Below are positions 32,978-44,644 of a stretch of 64,000 nucleotides of DNA, one piece after another. Every line of letters starts with the position of its first letter. The stretch's first letter is position 1. The notes beneath the pieces were generated by a model that was given only the letters and a program-made list of their open reading frames with translations, searched no databases and was not told where the DNA came from. The translations under genes were made by a program, and so were the position numbers. Source of the stretch: Ascarosepion bandense (Eukaryota > Mollusca > Cephalopoda > Sepiida > Sepiidae); assembly GCA_037127315.1 (NCBI GenBank), contig JBBBDQ010000403.1:2266001-2330000 (forward strand). The letters run 5' to 3'.

Positions 32978-33294
32978 GTCAATCTAGTAGCACACTTAAA
33001 TCCATGTATTCGGGCATTAGGGAAAAAACGCTCGTTAGAGCAGTTGTCATGAACATGTTTGTAGAAAAGCCAAGGAAACCACGTCACGACAGTGAGAAAG
33101 ATGCTTGAGATGCAATGTTAGGATCGATTTTGCCGAGAACCCCAAGACGAACAGCAAGTTGAAAGTTTTATTATTACGTGTCTATATTGGTGAAAGGAAA
33201 ATTTTTGTTTTAAATTGATTTAACTACGAAATCGTTACATTCATATTGGGGATTAATCATACCACTGTTACTGCTATATCGTCAAAAGTATTTT

Positions 33295-33870
33295 TTGTTT
33301 AATCGTTTCACCCCAAGCAAGGTGGTACCGCCACTGATGCGCAGAGGGCTACATAAGATAAAAGTTTAGGTAGTAGGAGAGTGAAGAAAATGACGAACAA
33401 GTTACAAGGGGTGTCAGAGAAAAGACAAGAGAAGGATGGAAACACAAGTGTGAAGATAGTTGCGAAGATAGAAAGGAAAAGAACAAGGTACATGGGGTGA
33501 TGTAGAAAGGACGAGGGAAGGACTGGAGTCAAGTGGATAAGAGATGGGAACTGACATTGCATTTAAATTCCTAGAGGTTGTAGCCGTCAGGAAAGCAAGT
33601 ATACGGAAGGGAATTCCATAGGTGGGAAGTGCGAGAAAATAAGCTGATGGAGTAGAATTGTCGGCTGCATTTAGTAGATTTAACTGTAAAAGGGTGGGAC
33701 CTTGTTGCCAGTCTGGTTGCTCGAGTAAATTCTTGTGGAGGGGACACCAGTGACCTAAGTTCGTCGGAGCAGAAGCCATGAAAATATTTGTAGAAGAGAC
33801 AGAGGGAAGCCACATCCTGCCGGTGAGAAAGTGGCTGGAGTCGAGCTGCCAGGTCGGGACCGATCACATT
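33295..33870 (-). pseudogene. LINE-A 3' fragment, fairly intact end
   Basis: The minus frame 33571-33867 reads MIGPDLAARLQPLSHRQDVA, SLCLFYKYFHGFCSDELRSL, TRATRLATRSHPFTVKSTKC, FSRTSHLWNSLPYTCFPDGY. The 3' UTR with CACTTGACTCCAGTC and the terminus ATTAAACAAAAAATACTTTT-proximal CACCCCAAGCAAGGTGGTACC (33310-33330) follow. 5'-truncated. Confidence 0.8.
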
Positions 33871-33904
33871 TTAAAATGTTTGAAAACACATTGTCACACA
33901 AATA

Positions 33905-34056
33905 AACCAATGGTGATTTTCTAAGCGTAGCTTAGAAGTGGTACAAGGCCGAAAGTACAGGACACTCAAAGAGGATTGAATTCACTATACAGTTGTAATT
34001 TTTCTAGCAAGACAAACTTGCTAACCATTACACCACGTCGAGGTGTCACCACACAT
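33905..34056 (-). mobile_element. tRNA-derived SINE, second family, copy 1
   Basis: Minus strand CCTCGACGTGGTGTAATGG contains A box TGGTGTAATGG, and GAATTCAATCC is B-box-like. The body GGCCTTGTACCACTTCTAAG, TTAGAAAATCACCATTGG follows. A second copy lies at 52062-52185. Confidence 0.7.
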
Positions 34057-34457
34057 ATCCATATGATTGAAATAGTTTTACCTTTAACCGTTTTACTCTC
34101 AGGTAAGCCTGCGATACTTCTCACGCAGTAAACAAATGATGTTTTCTATGACTCATAGCAAGCGTGCTTTTATTAAACTTAATCACTGGAAAAATCACGA
34201 TAACATCGAGCACGAAACGCATGAAAAAATTCGCTCCAGGTGGCAGACATCTTTATTTAAAGCAGTCCCAACATTCCATTAAAAAGGAAGCTATCCCATC
34301 CACCCATTAAAAGAAAAGAAACGCACCGTGAATGGTTGCATTGTTAATTCATTTTAAGGCGCAATAATAATGGTCTTATTAAAGTACGAGTGAACCAGTG
34401 CCGTCTAGAATGACGGCAAATATATATCGATATGCCTTCTAAAATAACGGCAACATA
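34057..34457. other. Non-coding DNA
   Basis: No gene. A short direct repeat (TGCCnTCTAnAATnACGGCAA near 34403 and 34433) lies just before the mariner element. Confidence 0.45.
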
Positions 34458-34996
34458 TACGAGGGTCATTCAATAAATAAGGCGAATTTATCGGTATAAG
34501 GACTTCTAACACAGATAGAAGCTTACTTTTTAAAACATTTTTTTCCCTTTACTTTTATTTTCAAAGGGATTTAATTTTTTTGCAGATTGAAAAAAAACAA
34601 AAAACCTTGAGAGTTTTGAAGATTAACAAAGATGGCCGACCAAGAAGCATGCTCCAGGATTGAGCAGAGGTCAGTTATCAAGTTTTTGGATGCTGAAGGA
34701 TGCAAACCAGTTGAAATTCATAGGAGAATATCAACTGTGTATGGTGCCACACGTTTCAGCCAAAAAATGTCTACAAGTGGACTTAATTGTTTGAAGAAGT
34801 TTGAAAGTAACGATGAAGTCAAAAGTACTGTGAGCGATTGGCTGAGACATCAGTCTAAATATTTTTACGCTGAGGGAATACGGAAGCTTGTGCACAGATG
34901 GGAAATGTGTGTGACACTGCTGGGAGACTACGTTGAAAAAAAAAAGCTTCCATCTGTATTAGAAAAATTCACCTTATTTATTGAATGACCCTCGTA
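34458..34996 (+). mobile_element. Internally deleted mariner-like element
   Basis: Terminal inverted repeats TACGAGGGTCATTCAATAAA and its reverse complement, between TA dinucleotides. The frame 34632-34988 (118 aa) begins MADQEACSRIEQRSVIKFLD, EGCKPVEIHRRI, the helix-turn-helix start of a mariner transposase. It joins directly to a C-terminal piece (WLRHQSKYFYAEGIRKLVHR, YVEKKKL). The DD(D) catalytic core is absent, yet the frame is open, so the deletion kept it in frame or a hybrid protein is made. Confidence 0.85.
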
Positions 34997-35714
34997 TATT
35001 GATGTTTTCACTACTGAGTATCTTACATTAAGACATAAGAAACAAATTAAACTAACCCCTGAGGGATATACACACACACAACGGTCTTTATTATAATGGA
35101 GAGGATTATTTTAATAGATAGCGTAATAGTTATAGGTGCAGAACGTGGAGTCACTGACCCAAATTTAAATTCTAGTTTAGACTATTGCGTTTTTTTCACA
35201 AGAAGTTCCTTGAGAATACCATTAATTTATCTCTTCCTCCTTGACCCTAGTCACAAGATAAATAATTATACCAGATAAGTGCTCTAGCCATGTTTGGCTA
35301 CCAGTCTATGAGAAGAGCAATTCTGCATGTTAAAAAAAGACGTGAAATAATAGATGGAAAACCACTTCACTATCATTCCTAAGAAGTCACTTCAAGTTAT
35401 AGATAATAAAGAAGAGAAATTTGTGGGGATTAAAGTTCACAGTATGCTTTTAAAACACAGTATCTTATTTCCATAAAACCGAAATATTGAGCTTATTGGT
35501 GCAAAGGGTGGCAAAACTTAAATTAACCGGTCCGCTCGTAAAATTACGGAAAAACTTTCGGGAATAATTTTTGTAGAATCAGAATTAAAACTTATTGATT
35601 TTTAAATCTGACTTTTTAAAGAGTTATCTGCACATAGTTTTTATTTACAAATGTTAAATTTGAAACTGTTTACGTCATTGATAACCGCTTACTTTTTCCT
35701 AATTCATTTCGAGG
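34997..35714. other. AT-rich non-coding DNA
   Basis: No recognisable feature; the 60-aa frame at 35096-35278 has no supporting evidence. Confidence 0.45.
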
Positions 35715-35945
35715 TTCTCGACAAAATCCAAAGAAGGATCTGCAATGTAATCGATCCTGACCTAGCATCTCGATTTCAGTCACTTTCTTACTGACGTTGT
35801 GTGGCTTCCCTCTGTCTTTTCTACAAATATTTTCCTGGCAACTACTATGACGAACTTTTTTCCAGGTTTTCTGACCATATGAATTTAAGCGTGCTACTAG
35901 ACTAACTCCCTGCGCACCAGTTGCGATCCCGTCTTGCTTAATAGC
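35715..35945 (+). pseudogene. LINE-A fragment
   Basis: GACAAAATCCAAAGAAGGAT, then CTGCAATGTAATCGATCCTG, GTGTGGCTTCCCTCTGTC and a degraded terminus GCACCAGTTGCGATCCCGTC. Several stops. Confidence 0.65.
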
Positions 35946-36225
35946 ATTATCATTAAATGATGAAAGAAAATAAAAATATTGATACAGAATTTATTTTATA
36001 AACAGATCTAAGATTCCTGCTTACATAAGCCATTTACAAAGATGTCAAATTACATTATAATATAACAATTCACGGACAAACAATAGTAACAGTCTGTTTT
36101 TGTTTACATGGAAGATTTCCAGGCAACAACAAACTCGTGCATACAAGACGCTGGAAGCGAATATTGCACCACAGCTCATGACGTCACACAAGAGCACGCG
36201 AGGCATTTAAGGATACTTGTGGAAA
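35946..36225 (-). mobile_element. Possible LTR after the LINE fragment
   Basis: The minus strand has CACAAGTATCCTTAAATGCC, TGACGTCATGAGCTGTGG and a polyadenylation-like AAAATAAATTCTG. No target duplication settled. Confidence 0.35.
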
Positions 36226-36285
36226 TTTCATATATATACATATATATATATAAGAATCTGAAAGAATAATAAGATAAAGAGCAAA

Positions 36286-36690
36286 CAGGAAACGTCTATC
36301 AATCTAACATATTTCGCTTTTATTAAAGCTTCATCAGCGAAAAGATATGGAGAAAAAAAGAAAAACGTTCTCAGATCAATATGTGAAAAACCACAGTACA
36401 TAATGCCTGCTACTATTGTTATTACTCCTCCTCCTACTACTACCGATAATTTCTTGAAACTTCGAACGAAGGGTCGTCTCTCCTTGAATTCGGAACACAA
36501 TAAATTATACTAACGTTTGTTTAGCAAGTCGAATGTACGTGAAACATGATTATTAAATTAAAATTAAAATAAAAAAGCAAAAATACCAGAATTTATTATT
36601 TATTCTTCTCCATATCTCATTTTTTGATAAAGCTTTAAAAAAGGGAAACATGTTAGATTGATACACGTCTTGTATTTGATTTTTATCTTA
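36286..36690. mobile_element. Foldback-type element
   Basis: The left part (CTATCAATCTAACATATTTC ... AAGATATGGAGAA, 36294-36354) is inverted relative to the right part (TTCTCCATATCTCATTTTTT ... CATGTTAGATTGATACACGT, 36606-36669). The arms are about 60-65 bp and imperfect. Superfamily unknown. Confidence 0.6.
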
Positions 36691-36907
36691 AAATTTTTCA
36701 CTTAAAATTCTTAAATAGTTTTGACTGTTGATTTTATTAAACTTATTTAAATAATATATGTAAAAAAAAAAAAAACGACAGGTTTATAAAAAAAAGTACT
36801 ACGAATATTAAATCAACAAACAAAATTGACAAGCTTTTGATAGTTTAATTAAATTTTCCAAATTATTCTATTATGGTATTAAATATTTCCATTATTTTGT
36901 CCAGGTC

Positions 36908-36908
<1 letters not shown>

Positions 36909-36965
<57 letters not shown>
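36909..36965. repeat. (TA)n microsatellite
   Basis: About 57 bp of TA immediately left of a TIR element. Confidence 0.95.
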
Positions 36966-36970
<5 letters not shown>

Positions 36971-37313
36971 AGACGTCATAGTACGCCTTACACCTTAGGA
37001 ACCTTTCGGCCAACATTTTATCAATCAAAGACATACGTTGGCAAAATTCAAATAATAATCAAGGACACATTGATATAACGTTTGAGAAGGAAAAGTTAGA
37101 ACTCTATTAAAAAAAGAAATTTAATAAAAAATAAAATTAAACTATGAGGTGGGTGTAAACATAAAGTTCTAAAACAGCATTAAAAAAGAAAAAGGGACAC
37201 TCACAAACCCTCCAGCAAACGAAAGGAGCACTTTATTGGCTCCAACGTATGTCTTTGATAAAGTGTTGGCCGAAAGGTTTTTAAGGTGTAAGGTGTACTA
37301 TGACGCCTACTTT
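36966..37313. mobile_element. MITE with about 80-bp terminal inverted repeats
   Basis: Left end AAAGTAGACGTCATAGTACG, CCTTACACCTTaggAACC, TTTCGGCCAACA, AAAGACATACGTTGG. The right end is the reverse complement with few changes, finishing TACTATGACGCCTACTTT. The middle, about 180 bp, is non-coding. Superfamily unknown. Confidence 0.85.
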
Positions 37314-37772
37314 GTTCAGATCTATATGTTTCTTCTGTGGGTACAAATCTCTTTTTATATAATAGAATAAAGAAATACGTACTTATTGCGATAAATCATC
37401 CAATTGTTTCATCAGTTTTCATTTTGCAGCTTGTTGCAACTGAATGGAATAAAGAAGAATAAAATTTATAATGACTGGACATTAAAGCGAAAACAAATAC
37501 AAACAAGTGTTGTATCCTATTCAACATTGTTCTTGAGAAATGACAACAAAAATAATAAACAGTATTTATTTATTAGATTGTTTAATTAGGATATTTAATT
37601 ATTATTGATTGAGATGGTTGGCAAAACATTGGTTAATTGCGAATTGATTCAAACTTTATAAAATAGTAAATAATTATTTCCGTATAGCTGGTTCACATAT
37701 TTTGATAATTTAGTAAATGTTTATAAATTTATGAATTAAAATGGTTTTCATAGCTATTTCTTTATAAATTGA
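37314..37772. other. AT-rich non-coding DNA
   Basis: No recognisable feature. Confidence 0.5.
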
Positions 37773-38154
37773 CTAGCAGTATATCCCGGCGTTGCTCGGA
37801 TGTAATGAAAGCTTTAAAACTAATCCATGGTCCTGGAGCTCAGACTTTTTGGACGTTGGCACGAAAGACTAAAAAGCAATAGTTGTTTCCAGTTAAAGTG
37901 AAACCGTAGACTGAAAGAAAAATGAATGGATGTAAGTGAAATTTTGATTTCCTGGTATCGATATGAAATCAGTTTTTTTCGTCGTAAACTGAATTTTGAA
38001 GGCTAAATAAGTCTTCTGAGTAAATGGTATCATGGCTGAGACTAAGAACTACAATTATACCTACTTAGAGCCAAACTCGAAGCAAAAACTAAAATAAAAG
38101 GGCTGAAAAAATACAGACATACAGGCAGATAAACAGACACACACACAAACATCT

Positions 38155-38207
<53 letters not shown>

Positions 38208-38465
38208 CGATTTTGTGCACTATTGTAAGAACTGCAACCTTGAAACTTCTGAATATCGTTTCTTATGTCTTTTTCTGTGAGTGTATCAAATTTGATTAAA
38301 ATCGGACCATTCCTTCTATAACCCAATTGTTTCGTTAATCGATTTTCGATATTTATCCAGGGTATCTCGACACAGAACCTAGCTAAGAACACTCTCAGAC
38401 GCTTATAGTACTACTGTGTAAATTATCAAGAAAATCGGTTCATCCGTTTCGGAGTCTATAGGTAA

Positions 38466-38523
<58 letters not shown>

Positions 38524-38545
38524 TCCATTTATAAATAAGTTTAGA
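37773..38545 (-). mobile_element. Non-autonomous Helitron-like element, copy 3
   Basis: CTAGCAGTATATCCCGGCGT at the left and ATAAATAAGTTTAGA at the right, between A and T. The conserved core is intact. A (TA)n block at 38160-38204 and (CA)n at 38469-38518 occupy the family sites. Confidence 0.85.
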
Positions 38546-38699
38546 TAAATAATAGATATACATTGTATTAGTTTTTTTTAGATTTTTGTGAATATAAAAT
38601 TATAAAATTGTCATGAACAAAAAATTAATAAATTAATTTTCATTATATGTTTAAGCTTTATTCCGATTCTAATCATCGCTTTTTGAAACAGTTAAACAT

Positions 38700-38995
38700 T
38701 GGTGCATTGGATATCGGCTCGGAATGAGAAATCGGGGAGCCGAGTTCGAATTCAAGTTGAATTCATTGCATTCACTTACGCGCAAATATCCTTGGGAAAT
38801 GTATTAATCCGTCTATTCCTTCCAGTTATGGATTAAATAACAGGACAGATTGGGTTCTATAGCCTTGGTCGGCAACCTTTCTATCGCAAAAAGCAATGGC
38901 AACCTACTGCGGGATAATCTTCTGCCCAGTCGGTCAGGTTTCTTTCGAGACATGATCGCCCAAGTGTGTATCACGTATGGCACTTAACTGACTGA
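38700..38995 (+). mobile_element. ACTG-tailed SINE
   Basis: GGTGCATTGGATATCGGCTC, GAGTTCGAATTCAAG (B box), the body as in 31352-31668, and tail GGCACTTAACTGACTGAG. The first bases of the head are missing. Confidence 0.85.
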
Positions 38996-40040
38996 GTAGT
39001 CATTCACTGGTAGAAAGCATAAAAATGATTTTGAGACTGTGACTAATTTATTTTAATACAATTTTTTTATTATTATTAATCTTAAACAAAAGATGCACTT
39101 TTTGAATGGCGGTACGAGTGGAATGACGTTAAACCTTTAATAACGAATTACAGCGCAGGTTTTGTGTTCCGTACGCATCTTGGAAAACGGTATGAATCCT
39201 TCTCTTCTACTCTTGGCTATTGTTTAAATATCATGACAGACTTGGCTCTCTAATGTTGGCTTTGCAGCTCCTCTATTGGGATTTAAAACAGTACAGATGA
39301 CAACGAGAAACAAAAATACTATATTTTTCAAGCATAATAATGGGTTTTCTCAGTTAACAGACGTTAAAGAAAAAAGAAGGTAGCTGCAGAAAACTATGAT
39401 AGGATAGAACAGTAATAGAGACGGACAGTCTTTGGAATCGTAATTAGCTTTAGAAATGAGATTGTGTATAAAATTAAATACACATCTATTTTTATTGATG
39501 GGTGTTGATCAAAAATTAATTTTGAGACAAAGATGAACATGACAGTGAAAAAACAAAAACAAAAAAAAAACAATTATTCAGTCATCAGAAAACATAAACA
39601 TTGAAATCGAACGATAATAATACAATGTATTATCAAAAATTGAACACACCCCACTTATGGCATATTTTAATAACATTTCTAAGCTTAAAGGTCATTTTTC
39701 CTCCTTCTTTTTTTTTATAAGCAGCACATCTGTCACCAATATAATTTTAGCACAAAAGACAATTAGACAGTTAATTAAAAAGCGTCGAATATTTATATAA
39801 ATAAAAGTGGCATAATCATCACATCGATGTATAATATTGGGTTGAAGATAATTAGAAAATGATATCAATAATCGAAATAACTTAGTAAATATTCAATAAA
39901 ATCATCTGGATATCCGGAAGAGGAAACATTTATTTTTCTTGTTCATTGAAGCGTTTTATTATTTACACATGAAACAGCGTAATCTCTGATTTTTTGCTCT
40001 GGGTAGCAGTCAGTCCTAGACACTTCCTAATTTTGGATTA
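38996..40040. other. AT-rich non-coding DNA with a weak SINE relic
   Basis: 39165-39250 retains GGAAAACGGTATGAATCC and TTTAAATATCATGACAGACT in the order of the ACTG-tailed SINE body. Otherwise nothing recognised. Confidence 0.4.
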
Positions 40041-40042
40041 TC

Positions 40043-40091
<49 letters not shown>

Positions 40092-40117
40092 AAAAGTGTA
40101 TGTATATAATTATAAAT

Positions 40118-40160
<43 letters not shown>

Positions 40161-40317
40161 TATATTTATATATATTATATTGTTTACATATTATATATGC
40201 GTGGTACTTATTTCCTCCACTTCCACAAAACTACACGAATATAACCAACTTTTAAAAAAAAATTAATCAGTTTGTCTGACGATCGCAAAAGCGTGAAACC
40301 CAGGGTTACAAACTCAC

Positions 40318-40383
<66 letters not shown>

Positions 40384-40573
40384 ATGTGGTGTAGATACAG
40401 AAGGATCCAAAGGCGTGTCCTGAACATAAAGTGGTATGATAACTCTCTAGGAGAGCTCTAAATATATGCAAAAATTAAGACAGACACATTATTCCATGGT
40501 TAAGCGGAAGTATAGGCCTATTTCAGGCAAACTATCATCATCTTCCGTCTTTATTGTACAGAAGATTTTACAA

Positions 40574-40611
<38 letters not shown>

Positions 40612-40690
40612 GCAATATATTTATTTATATTTTTTATATATAATTAAACAATATATATATTTTTTTTATATCTTCTTCTTCTTCTATGTG
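40041..40690. repeat. Microsatellite-rich stretch
   Basis: (TA)n at about 40045-40088, 40121-40156, 40353-40380 and 40577-40606, and (TC)n at 40319-40352, with short AT-rich spacers. The 101-aa frame at 40466-40771 is mostly repeat translation. Confidence 0.85.
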
Positions 40691-40697
40691 CCCTGTC

Positions 40698-40740
<43 letters not shown>

Positions 40741-41001
40741 CCGTAACCTAGAAACTCCCCGAAACGGCTGAACCGATTTTCTTGAAAATTTACACAGTTG
40801 TACTATAAGCGTCTGCAAGTGTTCTTAGTTAGGTTTTGTGTCGAGGTACCCCTGATAAATATCGAAAATCGATAATCGAAAAAATCGGGTTATAGAAGGA
40901 GTGGTCCGATTTTAATCAAATTTAATACATTCATAGACAAAGACAAGAAATGATATTCAGAAGTTTCAAGGTTACAATTCTTACGACAGTGCAGGAAATC
41001 G

Positions 41002-41063
<62 letters not shown>

Positions 41064-41449
41064 GCAAGATGTTTGTGTGTGTGTCTGTTTATCTGCATGC
41101 ATGTCTGTATTCTTTTTAGCCCATTTATTTTAGTTTGTGCTTCGAGTTTGGCTCTAAGTAGGTATAATTGAGGTTCTTAGTCTCAGACAAGATACCATTT
41201 ACTCAGAGGACTTATTTAGCCTTCAAATTTCAGTTTACGACGAAAAAAACTTATTTGATATCGATACCAGGAAATCAAAATTTCACTTACATCCATTCAT
41301 TTTTCTTTCAGTCTACGGTTTCGCTTTAACTGGAAACAACTATTGCTTTTTAGTCTTTCGTGCCAACGTCCAAAAAGTCTGATCTCCAGGACCATGGCTT
41401 AGTTTTAAAGCTTTCATTACACCCGAGCAAAGCCGGACAATACTGCTAG
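40698..41449 (+). mobile_element. Non-autonomous Helitron-like element, copy 4 (5' end lost)
   Basis: Begins in (GT)n and GAAACGGCTGAACCGATTTT, continues through the conserved core and a (TA)n block at 41008-41058, and ends CCGAGCAAAGCCGGACAATA with CTGCTAG before T. The terminal TCTAAACTTATT is missing. Confidence 0.8.
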
Positions 41450-42227
41450 TAGATATATATATATATATATATATAGGTAGTAAAAGTATTCAATACATGT
41501 TTTTTTTTCAAAACTCACAAAAATCGTTCAATTTCAATGATACTTACTTCAAATATTTGAATGAACTTTGTCTAAATAAACAGTAAAATTGATGAAAATT
41601 TTTTTTTGATGTACCGATATTGTCAATTTTAAAATGTCAATGTCTACAAAAGTATTTAACACGATTTGTTGATATTTAGTAGCAAATCCTTTGTCCTGTC
41701 TCACATCCTCTAGTGGTTTTCTGTAGTTTTCAACGATCTTCTTGCATGAAGATTTTGGATCTTTCACCCATTCTTCTTCGCAGACTTTCTTCAGTTCCTT
41801 GACATTTTCTGGATCTCTTGCGTGTATTTTGAACTTTAAGTTTTTCTATAACTTTCCTATTAGCTTGAGATCCGGTGACTGGTTCGGCCATTGCAGAACA
41901 TCAATTCCATATTCATTGAATCAGTGTTGAGTTGTCTTAACCGTGTTCTTTGGGTCGTTGTTCCGTGGGAATACTAAATTTCGGTCAAGCCCCAAAGCTG
42001 TTGCATTTATTTGAATAGATGGGTTGATAAGATTTACATGTAGTTTGCTGCATTCATTCTTCCTTTTCTCCTACTCCGTTATACGAAACACAATCCCAAA
42101 TCATTTTACTTCTGACCCCATATTTGACTGTTGGGATCTTGAATATTCAGTTCCTTGTTTTCCTTCATACTTAGGTGCACATGTATCTCCCGAAAAGCTC
42201 AATTTTCGCATCATCTAACCAAATAAT

Positions 42228-42565
42228 TGTCGTGGACCCGGCAAAAGGTCCAGCAAGAATAATACAAAACAACCAAAATAGGAAATAACGAATATATATT
42301 AACCATGGCAAAATACAACATTGGAAATTTGTTTGTAGAACGATAATACGGGTGAGTGTGTAATACCATAATTCGACCTTCGAACTGGGACTCGTAATGG
42401 TCGTTACGGTAGCAGTGTTTGTAGACGACTCTCGGCTATGTTCAGGGCGTTCTCCTCAGGCTATCTACTAGTTACTCCCAAGCTACTCTCTCTCACCTCT
42501 TGTGAGGGGAGGTATATGTACTGGTTGGAAGAATTCATTCCGTTTTGGGTGATGCCGCCATGACA
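42228..42565 (-). mobile_element. Solo LTR inside Tc1 transposase
   Basis: 338 bp with ends TGTCGTGG and CCATGACA, flanked by ATAAT and GTAAT (5-bp duplication with one change). Removing it rejoins the transposase reading between ...ALWKK and WLDDAKIELFG. A T-rich end on the minus strand suggests that orientation. The frame at 42461-42709 crosses its boundary. Confidence 0.8.
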
Positions 42566-42894
42566 GTAATTTTTCTTCCATAATGCATCTGATTTCTGTT
42601 CATAATTTTTAACAAATTTCAAACGGTCTTGCACATGTTTACATTTGAGTAGTGGAGTCTGCATTTCTCTTCGAGTCAAAAATGGTTGTTTCCTCACATT
42701 TCTGGCCATATATAATTCAGTAACCGCGTTTTATTTACGCGGACAGTCACTCCTTTGAATATTTTCAATAGTATCATATTTTTTCCACTTTCAAACAACA
42801 GTACCCACTATACTCAGAAGCAAATTTAAATCCTGAGCATTTTTTCGATACCCTTTACCATCTTTGGGCAACTTTATAATCTTCTGTCGCTTTT

Positions 42895-43250
42895 TTCTTT
42901 CAATTGGATTAGATAGACTAACCTATCGCCCGGTTCAAACTCCACCCACGTCTATTGAAGAGGTGAAAAGGCTCATCCCTTGTTCCCTGTTTAGGATGTG
43001 GTTTCCGGCTTTCTCTTTTCCAATCTTCTCACTCCTTTTCCTTTTTTTTTCAATTGGAGTAGATAGATTAACCTATCGCCCGGTTCACACTCCACCCACA
43101 TCTATTGAAGAGATGAAAAGGCTCATCCCTTGTTCCCTGTTTAGGATGTGGTTTCCGGCTTTCTCTTTTCTCTTTTCCAATCTTTTCACTCTTACGTAGC
43201 CCCCTGCACATCAGTGGCGTTACCGCCTTGCTCGGGGTGATATGATTAAA
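42895..43250 (+). pseudogene. LINE 3' tail with duplicated segment
   Basis: A unit of about 150 bp (TCAATTGGAnTAGATAGA, CACCCACnTCTATTGAAGAG, TTCCCTGTTTAGGATGTGG) occurs twice in tandem. It is followed by a LINE-A-type terminus CACATCAGTGGCGTTACCGC...GATATGATTAAAAAAAAA. Confidence 0.7.
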
Positions 43251-43490
43251 AAAAAATATCATACGACAATTCTTTTGTTTTAACCATTTTAATAAGTTTA
43301 GATAATGAGACAGTCTGTAGTGTATCAGACCTGTTATCACTATGTGGCGACTGATTGACATACTTGTTTAATACATATACTGAAGACAACCTGTGATTGG
43401 TTGAAGTATAAACCATATAAAAATAACTAACCCTTTCTTACGTATTATTGGTATAGGTGTTAAATACTTTTGCACTTATATTTATCAGAA

Positions 43491-44010
43491 GTGTCCAACT
43501 GGACTTCTTTGTGAATTTATGCTGATGGGAAATGGTATGCGTCTATATCCTTGTGTTTTATCTTATTACAAGATACCTTGAGAAAATGTTTTGGTTCTTA
43601 GATGACATAATAGTTAAGAGAATAGTGTTGGTATATTAGCGATAAGTGAAAGCCATCTTCCACAATTACTTTCTAATTTTTAATAACTGAAATAATTTGT
43701 TGTATTTATTGTCAACCTTGAAAATACAATGTAATTTTAGTGATATTACAATAAGTTTTAAGAACTTTAACAAAAACAATTAACTGTCCATCAATGGTTG
43801 GAAAATACGAAAAGAAAATTGATAGTAAAGAATGAAACTCTGGAGAGCTCGTTTGTTTGATTTTTTTTCCGCACTAATGCCATTGGAAAACAAATTAATC
43901 TCTCGTCTTCCAACTATGTTTTAAAAAAGTAGTTCCCAACCGGGTGGCAGCCAGTCTAGAGAAAGAGAAATGGAAAAAAAAATTAAAAAAAAATGTTTGA
44001 AGAGAAATAT
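43491..44010. other. Non-coding DNA downstream of the VWD exon
   Basis: In the minus-strand gene this is the next intron. No exon recognised. Confidence 0.5.
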
Positions 44011-44016
44011 ACTTAC

Positions 44017-44324
44017 ATGTGACTAGAGCTTAGAGAGTCATCTAAAACTTGGTAACTGTTAACGACCGTAGCATATTTATCTGGTTTTGATGATACGTCA
44101 ATACCTGATTTCGTCTTGTAGTCATCTTTGACGCCATTACAATTACCACAGATACCAGTCATGTGCTTGCGGTAAATCGGCGACAGCTTGATAACAAAAT
44201 CGGCGTTTCCGTTGAACAGAACATGTAAGCCAAACGTAGTATCAAGCCTTAACCATCCGGACTTTTCAGTGACTTTAAAACCGGGATATGTTAGGGTTGG
44301 CGTCAGTATCTCTTTGTTATTTAC
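44017..44324 (-). CDS. VWD-domain protein, internal exon (C-terminal half of domain)
   Basis: Internal coding exon of 308 bp, the continuation of the exon at 63187-63437. On the minus strand the acceptor is a T-rich tract ending in CAG (AG at 44325-44326) and the donor is GTAAGT at 44016-44011. It opens in phase 0, as required by the previous exon, and ends in phase 2 after 102 full codons. The translation begins VNNKEILTPTLTYPGF, continues through LRLDTTFGLHVLFNGN and reaches TGICGNCNGVKDDYKTKSG, the Gly-x-Cys-Gly-Asn-x-Asn-Gly...Asp-Asp motif near the end of VWD domains. There are no stops across all 102 codons. Joined to the previous exon it completes a domain of normal length (about 150-185 residues). 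A C8 or TIL module often follows a VWD domain; I found no such exon further left, although short exons could be missed by eye. Confidence 0.9.
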
Positions 44325-44644
44325 CTGAAAAATGAATAAAATAAATAAAAATGAGACTATGACAGAAGCTTATTTTCATTCTTTTGTGTACAAAAGACAA
44401 ATTACAAAAGGCTTTCTTTAAAAGATCATGTTCTGAATTGCATGATTATAAATATACATGCATGACACGCATTCATATATAATAATGCTCCTGGTTTTGA
44501 GCTACGATATTCTTGACTCTTGTACAGGGCAAATGCAAGGGTCTCGTGGGCACCCTCCCAAGTCTATGATACGAGACCCCATTTGACTACATCTAAATTT
44601 TCATAAGGTTGTATTCACAAACAAAACACATTTTATTGTAACTT

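Larger units (their letters stand above)
31935..33170 (-). pseudogene. LINE-A copy interrupted by a solo LTR and a SINE
   Basis: The 3' terminus lies near 31937 (TCACTTCACCCCAAAGAAGG) and 3' UTR up to 31996. An LTR interrupts 31997-32470; UTR and protein end follow at 32475-32716. A SINE occupies 32717-32977, and the protein relic continues to about 33160 (minus reading of TTTGCCGAGAACCCCAAGAC). All parts are collinear with the copy at 33295-33870. Confidence 0.75.
41470..43490 (-). mobile_element. Tc1-like transposon with two later insertions
   Basis: Terminal repeats pair AGTAAAAGTATTCAATAC (left) with GTTAAATACTTTTGCACT (right). The minus strand contains scattered transposase pieces in order: ARNVRKQPFLTRREMQTPLL (42650-42715), WLDDAKIELFGRYM (about 42180-42225), TVKYGVRSKMIWDCVSYNG, EYGIDVLQWPNQSPDLKLI (41880-41930) and KKIVENYRKPLEDVRQDKG (41700-41740). 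These include the residues around the DDE catalytic positions of Tc1 transposases, but stops and frameshifts abound. Insertions are a solo LTR (42228-42565) and a LINE tail (42895-43250). Confidence 0.8.
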
